Assembly: GCA_016709305.1 (NCBI GenBank)
Contig: JADJNA010000010.1
Span: forward strand, 50,088-114,087
Direction of reading: 5' to 3'
DNA from: Candidatus Villigracilis saccharophilus
Lineage (GTDB): Bacteria; Chloroflexota; Anaerolineae; Anaerolineales; Villigracilaceae
Length of the DNA: 64,000 nt
The notes below the pieces were generated by a model, which was not told the origin of the DNA, ran no database searches, and saw nothing but the letters and a program-made list of their open reading frames with translations. The position numbers were made by a program, and so were the translations under genes. Below, one piece after another: positions 25,480 to 34,777 of this stretch; position 1 is the stretch's first letter; each line of letters begins with the position of its first letter.

Positions 25480-26562
25480 CTAAACCGTAAGAATGATCGG
25501 CTCGTTCTTTGTGATGATGACCGTGTGCTCGAATTGAGCCGCGATCGTGCGGTCGATCGTCCGCAGCGACCAGCCATCCCGTTCTTCGAAAACGTGACCT
25601 TTGCCAGTGGTGAGGAAAGGTTCAATGGCTAGCACCAGACCTTCTTCAAGCATGCGGCGGTCTTTGGGCTTGTTATAGTTGAACACTTCAGCGGGAGCTT
25701 CGTGTAATTTATGCCCGATGCCGTGACCGGTCAGATCAAAAATGACGCCGTATCCGTTGCGTTGGGCTTCCTGTTGAATGGTTTGACCGATCAAGTTGAG
25801 CGGATTCCCCGCCACAGCAACCTGCAGCGCCTTTTCAAGCGCGGACCTGGCAGCAGCGAGCAGTTTTTCATATTCAGGCACCTGCTTGGCAACCACCATT
25901 GATGCGCCGGTATCTCCGTAATAGCCGTTCATCTCGGCTGAGACATCGATATTGACCAGGTCGCCTTCCTGCAAAACACGTTCATTGGGAATGCCGTGCG
26001 CGATGACCGGCGAAACGCTGATGCAGGTCGCGCCGGGAAAATGATAGACCATTTCCAAATATCCCGCGCGGACTCTTTCGTAGAATTTCACTTCATGATC
26101 GTCCATGCGATTCCATTCGGACTCGTTTTGTTTCTTTCGTTTCAGTCCGACCTCCACATCGAGGTCAAGCAAGATCGTCAGGTCGGGAGTCAATCCGCCG
26201 GTGGCGTATTTCACCAGCGCGCGCACCTGTTCCAGATCCTGCTGATGCCCATAGCCTTGATAGGCGATGGTTGAATCATAATAACGATCTGAGATCACAA
26301 CTTCGCCCGCAGTTAAACGCGGCTTGATGACCTGCTCGACGATCTGCGCGCGCGCGGCTTGATACAGCAAGGTCTCGGTGCGCGGATGCATCTCGGAGTT
26401 CTTCAAGTCATGCAGAATGTCGCGGATCTGCTCGCTGATGGACGTCCCGCCCGGTTCACGGGTGGGGAAAACGGTATGCCCCTTCTCACGCAAATATTCC
26501 ACGAGGTGGGGAATGTGTGATGTCTTGCCGGAGCCTTCGGGGCCTTCTAAAGTAATGAACAT
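25480..26562 (-). CDS. In-frame fusion: thymidylate kinase (N-part) to methionine aminopeptidase (C-part)
   Basis: 360 residues in one open frame. Residues 1 to about 171 are thymidylate kinase: P-loop GPEGSGKT (7-14), TREPGGT, DRYYDSTIAYQG (92-103) and the LID region. The last 30 or so residues of a normal Tmk are missing. From about residue 173 the sequence is type I methionine aminopeptidase, FPGATCISVSPVIAHGIP onward, with H189, metal ligands D206, D217, H280, E314, E345 and H287 all present. Its usual first 70 or so residues are missing. It looks like a deletion that joined adjacent tmk and map genes. Both are normally essential, so either other copies exist, the chimera works, or the join is an assembly error. 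Confidence 0.85.
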   Translation of the reverse strand: MFITLEGPEGSGKTSHIPHLVEYLREKGHTVFPTREPGGTSISEQIRDILHDLKNSEMHPRTETLLYQAARAQIVEQVIKPRLTAGEVVISDRYYDSTIAYQGYGHQQDLEQVRALVKYATGGLTPDLTILLDLDVEVGLKRKKQNESEWNRMDDHEVKFYERVRAGYLEMVYHFPGATCISVSPVIAHGIPNERVLQEGDLVNIDVSAEMNGYYGDTGASMVVAKQVPEYEKLLAAARSALEKALQVAVAGNPLNLIGQTIQQEAQRNGYGVIFDLTGHGIGHKLHEAPAEVFNYNKPKDRRMLEEGLVLAIEPFLTTGKGHVFEERDGWSLRTIDRTIAAQFEHTVIITKNEPIILTV

Positions 26563-26708
26563 GTCGTCTCTTGATGGAAAGAATGATGTTGATATTTTCT
26601 ACAAATCTCTTACAAGATTATTAACCTGGTTTAATTTTAACGCCGATAATTTAATTTTATTGTCATCTTCGCGTGCAAAAATATTTTTACTACTAATCGG
26701 AGGTAAAA

Positions 26709-27865
26709 ATGTCCTGGAAAAAAATAATCTACCTTTTACTGGTCATGGTCATTGCCGGGCTATCGGCATTGACCGGCGCTGCCGCGGGCGGCGCGGCTGT
26801 CTACTCAGTTGTCAGCAGGGAGCGAGCCGGGAATCCGTTCACTTCAATTCCCGCGCTCGCATCCGACCCCAATAATAACACCCCGGGCCAAACACTCGTC
26901 CTTAATTCCACAGATGTGGAAACTGCCATCACTCAAGCCGTACAAAAAGTCGGTCCGGCGGTTGTGACGATCGTGGGGACCATTCCCGGTCAAATGACCT
27001 TCTTCGGTCAGACCGGCGATCAAACTGTCAGCGGCAGCGGATTCTTCATATCCGACGAGGGTTACATCCTGACGAACAACCATGTGGTTGAAGGAACCAA
27101 GGAAGTCAGCATCATCCTGTCTGATGGGAGGGAGGAAAAAGCCGCGCTTGTTGGCACGGATCCATATTCTGATATCGCCATCTTGAAGACAGAAGGGGCT
27201 GTGCCGTCCGTCGCAGTGCTTGGAAATTCAGACCTGCTCAATTCCGGCGAGTCAGTGATTGCGATCGGGTCGCCGTTGGAGATTTCAAGAACACGGTTAC
27301 GGTCGGCGTGGTCAGCGGCACGGGGCGCTCGATCGACACCGGACAGGGCTACCAGGTCGAGGGTCTGATCCAGACCGACGCCGCCATCAATCAAGGCAAT
27401 TCGGGCGGCCCGCTCGTCAACCTGGCCGGCGAAGTGATCGGCGTCAACAACATGATCGTGCGCGGATCCGCAAGCGGCGCTGTTGCGGAAGGATTGGGAT
27501 TCGCGATCCCGGTCAATACCGCCCAGGCTGTCGCGAATCAAATTGTGGCGCAAGGCTATTTCTCGCGGCCGTTCATGGGCATCAGCTATCAGGCCATTTC
27601 GCCGGACATTGCCGCCAATTACAATTTACCGGTGCAATGGGGCGTGTATGTGACCAAGGTCGCCGCTGACAGCCCCGCCAGCAAAGCCGGCCTGCAGGCC
27701 GATGACATCATCATCAGCCTCAATAATGTGAAAATGGATGAAACGCATAACTATCTGAATGTCCTGTACACCTATAAGCCCGGCGACCAGGTCACATTGG
27801 GTGTGATGCGTGATGGCAAAGAGATCACGATCCAGATCACACTTGGCGAGTCAAGCCACACGTAG
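26709..27865 (+). pseudogene. HtrA/DegP-type serine protease split by a frameshift
   Basis: N-terminal membrane anchor (about 5-35), then trypsin-like domain with H125 (TNNHVV) and D155 (YSDIAIL). At about 27278 the frame is lost: the sequence reads TTGGAGATTTC where family logic calls for TTGGGAGATTTC, one G short. In the next frame the protein continues at once as DFKNTVTVGVVSGTGRS with the catalytic serine in NQGNSGGPL and a PDZ domain to 27865. A single base therefore divides an otherwise intact protease of about 385 residues. It may be a true pseudogene or a homopolymer error. GGAGG precedes the ATG. Downstream is a strong hairpin. Confidence 0.8.
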
Positions 27866-27888
27866 AACCAAAGTAGACAGGTCCAAAT

Positions 27889-27932
27889 GGAAAGAGGTAA
27901 ACAAGTGTAATTCGCCTTGTTTACCTCTTTCC
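27889..27932. terminator. Bidirectional terminator, htrA2 / Ycf45-like gene
   Basis: 17-bp perfect inverted repeat GGAAAGAGGTAAACAAG / complement with a 10-nt loop between the two convergent stops. Confidence 0.75.
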
Positions 27933-27952
27933 TTGTTTAAGTATTTTCCTTC

Positions 27953-29554
27953 TTATTCCCTGAAAATCCTGACATGCCTTCTAGGTTCTTTTCCATAGGA
28001 ATGTGACACCAACTCCGCATTACGTGCCAGTTCATGCTGTAATCTTCGCACAAGCGAGGTGCCGGGCGGCAGGTCCACCCAGCGCTCACCATTGAGCACG
28101 GCAGAGATGGCTTGCTGGGTCTCTTCGCGCACGCTGTCCATGCTGTCACGCGGATGCTGCTGCTCGCTGATGTTATACAGGTCGCCGAGGAACTGCTCCA
28201 CCTGCGCCACCGTGTTCGCGCGCAACACATAAATGGGCAGGCCGCGATGCTCGGCTTCCATCACTGTCTGTTCACGGTTGCGGTAATACGTGCGCAGCGT
28301 GACCAGCGCGTCCGCTTCACCGACATCCGTGACCACGACCGCCGGCACGCCCAATCTCTTCGCAGCTTGTGAGAGTCTGTTGCGCGCTACGCCATACGCG
28401 TACACACGCACCGTTTGTAAAGGCGACGTCAGGACGGGAGAGGCGGGAGTCTGCTTGGATGAAGGAGCCTGTTCCTCGATAACGGGAGCAGGCTGACGTC
28501 CGCGCCGAGGCGCTTTGGTAACATCCTTCGCTTCCATCTTTGACTTGGGAGCAGGCGCGGCTTTCTCGATCACGATCTTCCCTTCGGCATCGCGTGTGCG
28601 CACTTCTGCCGGCAGGGGCGTGCCGCGCAAAAGGGAGTCCACCGATTCACTGATATCCAGATGAACAGCGAAGCGGTCGCGGGTTTGGATCTCGATCACC
28701 ACATCAAAGGTCGGGGGGGAACGCCTCTCCAGCACCGTCTTCTGGGTGCCGCGCCGGCGGGCTTCTTCATCTGAAAGTGTGACCGCTTCAATGCCGCCGA
28801 CCAGGTCGCTGAGAGTCGGGTTGAGCAAAAGATTATCGAGGGTTTGACCATGCGCCGTGCCGATCAACTGCACCCCGCGTTCGGCGATGGTACGCGCCGC
28901 CTGCGCTTCGAGTTCGCGCCCGATCTCGTCAATGACGATGACCTCGGGGTTGTGATTTTCAACGGCTTCGATCATCACTTCATGCTGCTGCATGGGCTGG
29001 CTGACCTGCATGCGGCGCGCCCTGCCCACGGCCGGATGCGGCACATCGCCGTCACCGCCGATCTCATTGGAGGTATCCACGATCACGACACGTTTGTTCT
29101 CAGCCAGGATGCGCGCGGCTTCACGCAGGAGGGTGGTCTTGCCAACGCCGGGCCGCCCGAGGATCAGCACGGACTTGCCCGATTCGATGATATCTTGAAT
29201 GATATCCACTGTGCCGTACACGGCGCGCCCCACGCGGCAGGTTAAACCAACGATCACTCCGCGCCGGTTGCGGATGGCGGAGATGCGGTGCAGGGTGCGT
29301 TCCATACCGGCGCGGTTGTCGGCGTCGAAGGTGCCGATGCGCTCTGTGATGTGGTCGATCTCTGTGCGTGTGATCTCTTTTTCCAACAAAGTGATTTCGT
29401 TTTCAACGAAACGCGCGGCGGGCATACGCCCCAGATCGATCACGATCTCGAGCAGTTTATCGCTATTGTTTATTTTTTCCACAGCGTGGCGGATGGTTGT
29501 GGGAAGCACTTCGAGCAGAGCTTCCAGATCGTCTGTAATTCGATGTTGAGTCAT
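27953..29554 (-). CDS. Ycf45-like AAA ATPase with C-terminal R3H domain
   Basis: 533 residues. N-terminal region similar to SpoIIIAA/Ycf45, then an ATPase with Walker A LGRPGVGKTT (about residue 130), Walker B EVIVIDEIG and a TAHG sensor motif. A basic Pro/Ala-rich linker (about 330-380) follows, then a small alpha/beta domain (RVYAYGVARNRLSQAAKRL) and an R3H nucleic-acid-binding domain at the end (RRLQHELARNAELVSHSYG). The architecture is common in Cyanobacteria and Chloroflexota; its function is unknown but R3H implies single-stranded nucleic-acid binding. A TACTTT lies 4 nt before the ATG; a longer leader is possible (see the adjacent gap). Confidence 0.85.
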   Translation of the reverse strand: MTQHRITDDLEALLEVLPTTIRHAVEKINNSDKLLEIVIDLGRMPAARFVENEITLLEKEITRTEIDHITERIGTFDADNRAGMERTLHRISAIRNRRGVIVGLTCRVGRAVYGTVDIIQDIIESGKSVLILGRPGVGKTTLLREAARILAENKRVVIVDTSNEIGGDGDVPHPAVGRARRMQVSQPMQQHEVMIEAVENHNPEVIVIDEIGRELEAQAARTIAERGVQLIGTAHGQTLDNLLLNPTLSDLVGGIEAVTLSDEEARRRGTQKTVLERRSPPTFDVVIEIQTRDRFAVHLDISESVDSLLRGTPLPAEVRTRDAEGKIVIEKAAPAPKSKMEAKDVTKAPRRGRQPAPVIEEQAPSSKQTPASPVLTSPLQTVRVYAYGVARNRLSQAAKRLGVPAVVVTDVGEADALVTLRTYYRNREQTVMEAEHRGLPIYVLRANTVAQVEQFLGDLYNISEQQHPRDSMDSVREETQQAISAVLNGERWVDLPPGTSLVRRLQHELARNAELVSHSYGKEPRRHVRIFRE

Positions 29555-29808
29555 AGTTAAAGTACCGGGTATTGATAAGTATCAGGAGTAAGACCGCAAG
29601 TATTGTTTGACCCGCTTATCCGCGCCATCAGACAATACTTGAACAGTTGCGCGCGCAGCAAAAATTGCGCGTTCTTTTTTGTGGGTTAGCGGGAAATGTG
29701 GAACATGGCAACATGCCTGCCTTGTTGAAGAAAGTCACGCGCCGAGCATTGGTCACGTGCAGACATATTATAGCAGTCTCCCCGTTAACGATAAATTAAA
29801 GGCGTATG
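29555..29808. other. Structured intergenic region, possible small RNA or leader
   Basis: 254 nt without a gene. On the plus strand a 10-bp repeat CAAGTATTGT (29597-29606) pairs with 29632-29641, and CGCGCA/TGCGCG (29652-29671) is followed by TTCTTTTTT, like a terminator. On the minus strand TATAAT (29767-29772) could start a transcript running through the region into the Ycf45-like gene. The strand and role cannot be settled by eye. Confidence 0.35.
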
Positions 29809-30651
29809 TTAATTTCGTTGATCTTCCAGACCGGTCCGCGCATACTTTTTATGCCAGTTCTTAAGCACGTGATAGACCACAGGAGCATTGGGTCTTAGAC
29901 CGGATATGCGGATGGGCTTCCCTTTCGCAAAATTAAGCGCCACAAAATAATCCTTCCCATTGCGGGTTTGGGTGAACTGCAATTCGACCGAAGCGATCTC
30001 AGCGGCAGGCAGTGTCTTTTCCCTTGAAAGATACTTTATAAGCATGGAGCTTCCGTTCAGCGTCACCGACTGCGGCATGGAAAACACCATCCAAAAAAGT
30101 ACCGCGTTAATGATGACGACCAGCAGGATGGGGAGCATCACGACCACAGGTTCCCCGGGAGTGTCCAAAAACGCGATCGAAAATCCGATCAAAGTCCCCA
30201 GCGTGAGCAGCGCCAGCACGACCAGCAAGGTCAGGATGGGTACGCCTCTTTTCATTTCGCTGAATGCCCGCGGATCGAACAGGTCAGGCCGTTTCGTGCC
30301 GATCCATTCCACGATCTCGGCGTAACCGGGCAGCTGCACATTCGGGCTGACCGTCACATCGCCGTCGAAGTTATGCAGTTTGACCGCATTCCCGCTGCCT
30401 GAGATACGGCTGATCTCACCCCAGCGCAGCGACTTTGCAGCAAAGAGACTGCGCGTGGAGATCTCATCGTCTGAAACCGCGGTACTGATCGACATCACAT
30501 AAACAATTCCAAAAATACCCGCAAAGGGCATCAAAAAAGCGTACCCCGCGTAACGGTTTACGAACAGCAAACCAACCCCTGACAGCCCAAGCAAGATAAT
30601 GAGCAATCCCATTTGAATTAGTGAGTGACGATAGACACGCGGTTCATTCAT
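29809..30651 (-). CDS. Membrane protein with two PH-like domains, unknown function
   Basis: 280 residues from an ATG at 30651 preceded by GGGTG. Two hydrophobic helices near the N-terminus (about 13-55), a soluble domain of about 85 residues, two more helices (about 140-190), and a second soluble domain of about 80 residues. The soluble parts have the alternating beta pattern of bacterial PH domains (for example ITRSLFAAKSLRWGEISRISG-like strands and the later 'SVTLNGSSMLIKYLSREKTLP'), so duplication of a helix-pair plus PH unit is likely. No function is known. It is divergent from the DUF389 gene. Confidence 0.65.
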   Translation of the reverse strand: MNEPRVYRHSLIQMGLLIILLGLSGVGLLFVNRYAGYAFLMPFAGIFGIVYVMSISTAVSDDEISTRSLFAAKSLRWGEISRISGSGNAVKLHNFDGDVTVSPNVQLPGYAEIVEWIGTKRPDLFDPRAFSEMKRGVPILTLLVVLALLTLGTLIGFSIAFLDTPGEPVVVMLPILLVVIINAVLFWMVFSMPQSVTLNGSSMLIKYLSREKTLPAAEIASVELQFTQTRNGKDYFVALNFAKGKPIRISGLRPNAPVVYHVLKNWHKKYARTGLEDQRN

Positions 30652-30771
30652 GGTATTCACCCTGTCCTTTATTGATTCGAATACTGCCGTTTTATCATAG
30701 ACTCTCTCTAGTATAATTGCGGCGTGAACTTGCGTGTAAAGTAATCTCATTGCAATTCCTAAAAAAAAACT

Positions 30772-32082
30772 ATGCCTCTTTCTGATGATCCCATCATTCC
30801 CTTAGAACCGTCTCCCCGACCGGCGCACGACCCCAACGCCGGGCGCGGACGCCGCCGGCGCGTGACCCGCCGCGACATGATCCCCAATGATGCGGTCGGA
30901 CAGGCCGCGTTCGTTTTCGATCTTGCGCGCCGCGCGTACCCATCCTTCGAATTATTCGTCTTCTCATTGGTGTGCGGAGCGATCCTCGGGCTGGGGTACC
31001 TGTTGGATTCACAAGCTGTGCTTTTACTCGGCATTCTTGTCGCGCCGTTGATGACTCCCTGGGTGGGTTTTCTGCTCTCCATTCTGACAGGCTCGCCGCG
31101 TTTTCTCTTTGAAACATTCATGGCGCTGCTCATCAGCGCCGGCATTATTTTCCTGGGCGGCGTGTTAACCGGGTTCGCCGCGCGCCTCTTCCTGCCGATC
31201 ACGCTTACCAACGTTTTCACACATTCGCGCTTGTGGATCCCGGAACTGGTCGTGCTTATCATCGGCGCGATCACATTGGTGATCTCATTTGCGCGTTCAG
31301 AAAACAGGCCATTCCTGCCCAGCGTTGTGATCGCCTACACATTCTTTTTGCCGATCAGCGCAAGCGGATTTGGTCTTGGCTCCGGCCTGGAAGGTCTTTG
31401 GCCGCAAGGCGCGCTCGTCGCGGCCGTACATTTTTCTCTGGCAAGCATCTTCGGCCTGGGCACGCTCTTTCTCTTAAGACTCCGCCCGTCGAAATGGGGC
31501 ATCGTGATCAGCCTGATCGCGCTGGCGCTTTTCGCGGGAGTCCTTTATCGTTTGATGGGAGCCGGCATCCCGTCCGGTCAAGCCGCGAGCATCGCCACAT
31601 CCACACCCGCGTTCGAGTCTACAGGGCTGCCCGCTGCAAGCCCGACTCGCAGCCTGCCAACCCCGACGAAGAATAGTCCCAGCCCCTCAGCGACGGTCGC
31701 GGCCACCAAAGCCCTGTTAGGCACGGCGGTACCTTTGACGGTAGCGGTGACATTGCCTGTGACTGAAACGCCCACCACCACAATGACCATTGAGCCGACA
31801 CCGATATTCGGTCAGGTAAGCGCGAGGGAGGGCGGCGGCGCGAACCTGCGTGAAGTGCCGAACGGAACCCTGCTGCGGACTCTCAACAACGGCACGATCG
31901 TGGAAGTTTCATCAGAATTCCGACTCGTGAACGGCGTGACATGGGTAAAGGTTGCCGTCACGCTCAATAGTGAGCGCGTGGAAGGCTGGCTGTTGGAATC
32001 GACAGTGACCTACGCCACCCCTGCGCCAAACTTTGAAGCGTCAGCGACGCCATCCATTGGTCTGCTGACCGTGGTTCCGTAA
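30772..32082 (+). CDS. DUF389 membrane protein fused to an extracellular SH3-like domain
   Basis: 436 residues. A short Pro/Arg-rich cytoplasmic start, then a DUF389 membrane domain (about 60-265, six or more helices, with SQAVLLLGILVAPLMTPWVG, the family signature). A Thr/Ser/Pro-rich linker (about 275-345) follows, then a bacterial SH3-type domain (about 350-415; 'GGGANLREVPNGTLLRTLNNG'). SH3b domains of this kind bind cell-wall or other envelope ligands, so the C-terminus is probably outside. DUF389 alone is of unknown function. TATAAT at 30712-30717 gives a leader of about 50 nt. Confidence 0.85.
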   Translation: MPLSDDPIIPLEPSPRPAHDPNAGRGRRRRVTRRDMIPNDAVGQAAFVFDLARRAYPSFELFVFSLVCGAILGLGYLLDSQAVLLLGILVAPLMTPWVGFLLSILTGSPRFLFETFMALLISAGIIFLGGVLTGFAARLFLPITLTNVFTHSRLWIPELVVLIIGAITLVISFARSENRPFLPSVVIAYTFFLPISASGFGLGSGLEGLWPQGALVAAVHFSLASIFGLGTLFLLRLRPSKWGIVISLIALALFAGVLYRLMGAGIPSGQAASIATSTPAFESTGLPAASPTRSLPTPTKNSPSPSATVAATKALLGTAVPLTVAVTLPVTETPTTTMTIEPTPIFGQVSAREGGGANLREVPNGTLLRTLNNGTIVEVSSEFRLVNGVTWVKVAVTLNSERVEGWLLESTVTYATPAPNFEASATPSIGLLTVVP

Positions 32083-32097
32083 AAGAAAATTAAAGAT

Positions 32098-32195
32098 GTC
32101 GTTGCGAGGCGACGCCTTCCGCTGATACTTGTGCCGCACTGCGTTTGTTGCAGTGCAGGTGCCAAGGAAGAACAAGGACGTTCCTCGCAACGACT
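32098..32195. repeat. Dispersed 'gtcgttgcgagg' palindromic repeat
   Basis: GTCGTTGCGAGG at the left and CCTCGCAACGAC at the right form perfect 12-bp outer arms around about 75 nt that contain further paired segments (GCACTGCG/ TGCAGTGC). It lies in the leader of the phosphohexomutase gene. Confidence 0.7.
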
Positions 32196-32219
32196 TATAA
32201 ATTAATTGGAGAAATATAC

Positions 32220-33668
32220 ATGCCCATACATTTTGGTACGGACGGCTGGCGCGCTGTCATCTCGGATAGTTTCACTTTCGATAATTTACGCATTGTGGCA
32301 CAGGCCATCGCGGACGCGGTCGCATCGGAGCATTGGAACAAATCACCAGGCGTGGACGTGAACAAGATCGTGGTTGGGTACGATACGCGCTTCCTGTCGG
32401 ATCGTTTCGCGGGGGAAGTTTCGCGCGTGCTGGCCGCGAACGGATTCACCGTGCTGTTGGCGCAGGCTGATTCACCGACACCAGCCATCTCTTTCGCGGT
32501 AAAGAATAACAACGCCATCGCGGGCGTGATGATCACGGCATCGCACAACGCGCCACGTTATAACGGATTAAAACTCAAGGCCGCGTTCGGCGGGTCAGCG
32601 TTATCGGAACAATGCCGCCGCGTGGAAGTGTATATCAACGACAACGAAGAACAGGCGCGCGGTCCCAACCTGATGGATTTCAAGAAGGCGCGCGACGCGG
32701 GCTTGATCCAGAAGTTCAACCCATTGACAGCGTATTTCGAGCACATGAACAAACTAATCCGCACCGACATCATCGCGGACAATCCGCAGCGTTTTGTGGT
32801 GGACGCGATGTACGGCTCGGGGCGCGGCGTGATCAAATCCTTTTTGCAGGGCACTGGCTGTGAGATCGCCGAGATCCGCGGCGAGATGAATCCCGGCTTC
32901 GGCGGCGTGCATCCAGAACCGATCGCCAAATATCTCGGTCCGCTGGCGAGCGCGGTCAGTTCGGGTATGGGCAATTTTGGCGTGGTGACAGATGGTGACG
33001 CGGACCGCATCGGCGCGATGGATGAGCGCGGGAATTTCGTCGACCCGCATAAGATCATGGCGCTGTCGCTGAAGTATTTGGTGGAGAATCGCGGCATGAC
33101 AGGCGCGGTCGTTCGAACGGTATCCACCACCCGCATGATCGACCGTCTCGCCAAACGCTACGGCTTGAAGTTATATGAAACACCCGTTGGATTCAATCAC
33201 ATCGCCGATTATATGATGAAGGAAGATGTGCTGATCGGCGGCGAGGAGTCGGGCGGCATTTCGTTCAAGGGACATATTCCCGAAGGCGACGGTCCCATCA
33301 TGGGCTTGCTGTTGGTCGAGATGATCGCAGCGTCGAAGAAGTCACTGTATGAGATGGTGGAGGATCTGCTCGCGGATGTGGGTCCCGCCCTATATGAACG
33401 CGCGGACCTGCGCCTGAGCCGTCCGATCGCGAAAGCCGAGATGACCGAGTTCCTGACCCAGAAAGCGCCAAAGGAGATCGGCGGTCAGAACGTGGACGAG
33501 GTCAGTCAACGGGACGGCGTGAAGTACATCATGGCGGACGACTCGTGGCTGTTGATCCGCCCGTCGGGCACGGAGCCTGTCCTGCGCGTGTACGCGGAAG
33601 GCAGGAGCATGGAAATGGTCAAGGCGCTGCTGGGGTATGGGAAGACAGTAGCTGAGAGCGTGGTATAG
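32220..33668 (+). CDS. Phosphoglucomutase/phosphomannomutase family enzyme
   Basis: 482 residues from ATG 32220 (TTGGAG upstream). The phosphoserine loop ITASHNAPRYNG has Ser108; the metal loop DGDADR spans 258-263; the sugar loop reads GGEESGG and the phosphate-binding C-terminal loop RPSGTEP. These four motifs define alpha-D-phosphohexomutases, which move phosphate between C1 and C6 of hexoses. GEESGG points to glucose/mannose phosphate rather than GlcNAc phosphate, though family members often act on several sugars. An excellent intrinsic terminator follows. Confidence 0.92.
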   Translation: MPIHFGTDGWRAVISDSFTFDNLRIVAQAIADAVASEHWNKSPGVDVNKIVVGYDTRFLSDRFAGEVSRVLAANGFTVLLAQADSPTPAISFAVKNNNAIAGVMITASHNAPRYNGLKLKAAFGGSALSEQCRRVEVYINDNEEQARGPNLMDFKKARDAGLIQKFNPLTAYFEHMNKLIRTDIIADNPQRFVVDAMYGSGRGVIKSFLQGTGCEIAEIRGEMNPGFGGVHPEPIAKYLGPLASAVSSGMGNFGVVTDGDADRIGAMDERGNFVDPHKIMALSLKYLVENRGMTGAVVRTVSTTRMIDRLAKRYGLKLYETPVGFNHIADYMMKEDVLIGGEESGGISFKGHIPEGDGPIMGLLLVEMIAASKKSLYEMVEDLLADVGPALYERADLRLSRPIAKAEMTEFLTQKAPKEIGGQNVDEVSQRDGVKYIMADDSWLLIRPSGTEPVLRVYAEGRSMEMVKALLGYGKTVAESVV

Positions 33669-33678
33669 AAAATGAAAG

Positions 33679-33708
33679 ACCGTTGAAAAAATCAACGGTT
33701 TTTTTTAT
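33679..33708 (+). terminator. Intrinsic terminator of the phosphohexomutase gene
   Basis: Stem ACCGTTGA/TCAACGGT with a 5-nt A-rich loop followed by a run of eight or more T, 10 nt past the stop. Confidence 0.85.
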
Positions 33709-33790
33709 TTAGGCGAGTGTGTAAAAAAACCTGCACAACTATTAATTCGGCGCGAGGGAAAAGATGGAGAATGAACGCTTCGCGTGAAGG

Positions 33791-34777
33791 TCAGGAATCG
33801 AGGGGGGATTTGACGGCGAGACCGCCGCGCTGAAGCACATGGGTGTAGATCATGGTGGTCTTGACATCTTTGTGACCAAGCAGTTCCTGGATGGTTCGGA
33901 TGTCGTAGCCGTTTTGTAAAAGATGTGTGGCGAAGGAGTGGCGGAGGGTGTGGGGAGTAACGTGTTTATTGATGCCGGCGCGGCGGGCGGCTTCCTTGAT
34001 CGATCTTTGTATGATCGTTTCGTGGATATGATGACGGCGGATAATGCCTGTGCGTTTGTCTGTGGATATTTCCGCCGCAGGAAAAAGATATTGCCATATC
34101 CAGTCTTTATCTGCATTTTTATATTTACGTTCCAAGGCATTAGGCAGGTGTACCGAACCGTGACCATCGGCAAGATCTTTTTCGTGAAGGGATTTTACGT
34201 ATCTTAGGTGAAGCTGCAGTGGTGAAATGAGCGAATCGGGGAGGATTGTGAAGCGGTCATTTTCGCCTTTGCCATCCCGGACAATAACCTGATGATTTTC
34301 AAAGTCAATGTCCTTGACGCGCAGGCGCATACATTCCATGACGCGTAGTCCGCCGCCGTACATGACCTGAGCAATGAGTTTATTTGTGCCGCTGAGGTTG
34401 GCGATGAGGCGCTTGACTTCATCTTTGGAGAGGACGATCGGAACAGTTTTGGCTCGCTGGGGGCGAAGTTCGGCGAGTTGGAGTTCGTCGAGTTGGATGT
34501 TAAGGATATGGCGGTAGAGGAAGAGGATGGCGCTGAATGCCTGATTCTGGGTGGAGGCGGCAACTTGCTGGTTGGTTGCGAGATGGGTGAGATATTGTCC
34601 GATCTCTGGGATGCCCATTTCTTTGGGGTGGCGTTTGTTATGAAAGAGAATATAGTTCCTGACCCATTGGACGTAGGTGCCTTCGGTGCGCGGGGAGTAG
34701 TGTTTGATGCGGAGGGCATCGCGGTATTGATCGAGAAGTCTTTTTTCTTTAGGCGCAGGTGAAATCGGTTGAGTCAT
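33791..34777 (-). CDS. intI: Integron integrase (IntI-type tyrosine recombinase)
   Basis: 328 residues. SAM-like N-terminal domain followed by a tyrosine recombinase domain with the full catalytic set: R145, K170, H276, R279, H302 and nucleophile Y311, within one residue of the positions in IntI1. Between K and the HxxR box it carries the insert found only in integron integrases, about residues 205-235 (HGSVHLPNALERKYKNADKD and WIWQYLFPA), which is needed to bind folded attC. It is transcribed away from the cassette array, as usual. attI and the array begin about 110 bp upstream. No internal stops, so it should be active. It is the key gene of a chromosomal integron. Confidence 0.93.
   Translation of the reverse strand: MTQPISPAPKEKRLLDQYRDALRIKHYSPRTEGTYVQWVRNYILFHNKRHPKEMGIPEIGQYLTHLATNQQVAASTQNQAFSAILFLYRHILNIQLDELQLAELRPQRAKTVPIVLSKDEVKRLIANLSGTNKLIAQVMYGGGLRVMECMRLRVKDIDFENHQVIVRDGKGENDRFTILPDSLISPLQLHLRYVKSLHEKDLADGHGSVHLPNALERKYKNADKDWIWQYLFPAAEISTDKRTGIIRRHHIHETIIQRSIKEAARRAGINKHVTPHTLRHSFATHLLQNGYDIRTIQELLGHKDVKTTMIYTHVLQRGGLAVKSPLDS

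Noticed and set aside
33791..34777. Tyrosine recombinase considered as XerC/XerD or phage integrase
   Set aside because: The WIWQYLFPA insert and the adjoining attC array are specific to integron integrases; no phage genes are near.
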